From NCBI GenBank assembly GCA_020073485.1, contig JAIQFB010000001.1, forward strand, positions 62,001 through 126,000: DNA of 64,000 nt, written 5' to 3'. The notes beneath the pieces are model-generated. The model did not search any database and was not told the origin of the DNA. It worked only from the letters and a program-made list of their open reading frames with translations. Origin of the DNA: Terriglobia bacterium. Lineage in GTDB: Bacteria; Acidobacteriota; Terriglobia; Acidiferrales; UBA7541. Shown here in pieces: positions 63,400 through 64,000 of the stretch. The position numbers and the translations under genes are program-made. How positions within the stretch are numbered: position 1 is the stretch's first letter; each line of letters starts with the position of its first letter.

Positions 63400-64000
63400 A
63401 TGTTGACGCGACGCGAGGTGTTGGTGGGCGGGGCTGTTGCAGGCGCGGGAATGTTTCTCGGCGGGCAGGAAACTTCCTCCGCCACCGCTTCCCAGCCTTC
63501 CACGCCCGTAAATTTCAAAGTCCCGGAAGGCGCATGCGATTGCCACACGCACGTCTTTGGCGACCCGCACCGTTTCCCCATGGCCCCCACGCGCAACTAC
63601 ACGCCGGAGCCGGCATCGGTCGAAGAAATGCGCGCCTTGCACCGCGCTTTGCACACCACGCGCGTGGTCATCGTGAACCCCTCCATTTACGGCACGGACA
63701 ATTCCTGCACGCTGGACGGGATCAAGCAGTTGGGCGCCGAGGCTCGCGGCGTGGCCGTGATCGACGAGAAAACGCCAGATTCCGCTCTCACCGACATGGA
63801 TCACGCCGGCATTCGTGGCATCAGAATTAATCTCGAAACTGCCGGCCAGACCGATCCCGCGGCCGCCCGGCGGCGTTTTCAAGAGGCCGTCGACCGCATC
63901 AAGGGCGGCAAATGGCACATCCAGATCTACACGCGTCTCTCGGTGATTGAGGGTTTGAAGGACCAGATTGCCGTGGCGCCCATGCCCGTGGTCTTCGATC
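63400..64000 (+). CDS. Amidohydrolase with twin-arginine signal (3' end off window)
   Basis: This frame is open to the right edge (200 codons). It starts MLTRREVLVGGAVAGAGMFL, a twin-arginine-like export signal, then CDCHTHVFGDPHRFPM, the metal-binding start of an amidohydrolase barrel of the 2-pyrone-4,6-dicarboxylate lactonase type. GIRGIRINLE is also conserved in this group. It hydrolyses lactones or related esters in aromatic breakdown. It is divergent from the aldolase/dehydrogenase operon. Confidence 0.85.
   Translation, partial: MLTRREVLVGGAVAGAGMFLGGQETSSATASQPSTPVNFKVPEGACDCHTHVFGDPHRFPMAPTRNYTPEPASVEEMRALHRALHTTRVVIVNPSIYGTDNSCTLDGIKQLGAEARGVAVIDEKTPDSALTDMDHAGIRGIRINLETAGQTDPAAARRRFQEAVDRIKGGKWHIQIYTRLSVIEGLKDQIAVAPMPVVFD

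Noticed and set aside
1-64000. CRISPR arrays and insertion sequences
   Set aside because: No regularly spaced direct repeats and no IS transposase were found by eye; only recombinases and integrase genes are present.

Overview
The window looks like a chromosome segment of a soil Acidobacteriota bacterium. The reasons are the high-GC coding style of the right half, an adenosylcobalamin-dependent class II ribonucleotide reductase, large IPT/TIG and YVTN-type secreted proteins, M28 peptidase and gamma-glutamyltranspeptidase paralogues, and short palindromic repeats scattered between genes. This placement rests on gene content only; no rRNA is present to confirm it.

The window has two halves. 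Positions 1 to about 28.6 kb are an accessory (mobile and defence) region, and about 28.7 kb to the right end is housekeeping and catabolic chromosome. The accessory part reads, left to right: (a) a tight two-gene operon of a MocA-type oxidoreductase and a SIR2-like/PfkB-kinase fusion that runs off the left edge, a likely undescribed conflict system; (b) a small serine resolvase and a recombinase/ParB/RepB-like coupled module; (c) two translationally coupled HNH nucleases, one with an EVE-like modified-base reader; (d) a row of very small proteins and a dual-specificity phosphatase; (e) a replication and DNA-modification block: a primase-polymerase/helicase preceded by long inverted repeats, then an opposing operon of a DNA-binding-like protein, a TET/JBP dioxygenase and a P-loop kinase fused to a glycosylase-like helical domain; (f) an excisionase-like protein and a tyrosine integrase; (g) a three-gene ABC-3C defence operon; (h) an orphan PD-(D/E)XK-like protein, a small membrane protein, a tmRNA-3'-end-like fragment that could be an attachment scar, and a DUF4238 protein, followed by tRNA-Val(GAC).

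The most exciting element is block (e). The dioxygenase would hydroxylate the methyl group of thymine or 5-methylcytosine in DNA. The kinase half of its partner would phosphorylate the hydroxymethyl group, and the helical half would act on the activated base, as in the phage DNA hypermodification pathways predicted by comparative genomics. No cytosine-5 methylase is visible in the window, which leans towards thymine as substrate. EVE/HNH nucleases that may read modified bases lie in the same region.

The chromosomal half contains nrdJ with a long leader, the cdaA-ybbR-glmM operon (c-di-AMP synthesis and peptidoglycan precursor), an AI-2E-type permease, a large MscS-type channel, a DUF4159 protein flanked by 80-bp inverted repeats, a big IPT/TIG lipoprotein, a membrane/TPR pair, a type II NADH dehydrogenase, tandem lipocalin-like proteins beside a secreted hydrolase, an HpaB-type aromatic hydroxylase, class I fumarase, peptidase and gamma-glutamyltransferase, a YVTN propeller, a flavin reductase, a methyltransferase, DoxX, and a tartrate-dehydrogenase/class II aldolase pair divergent from an amidohydrolase that runs off the right edge.
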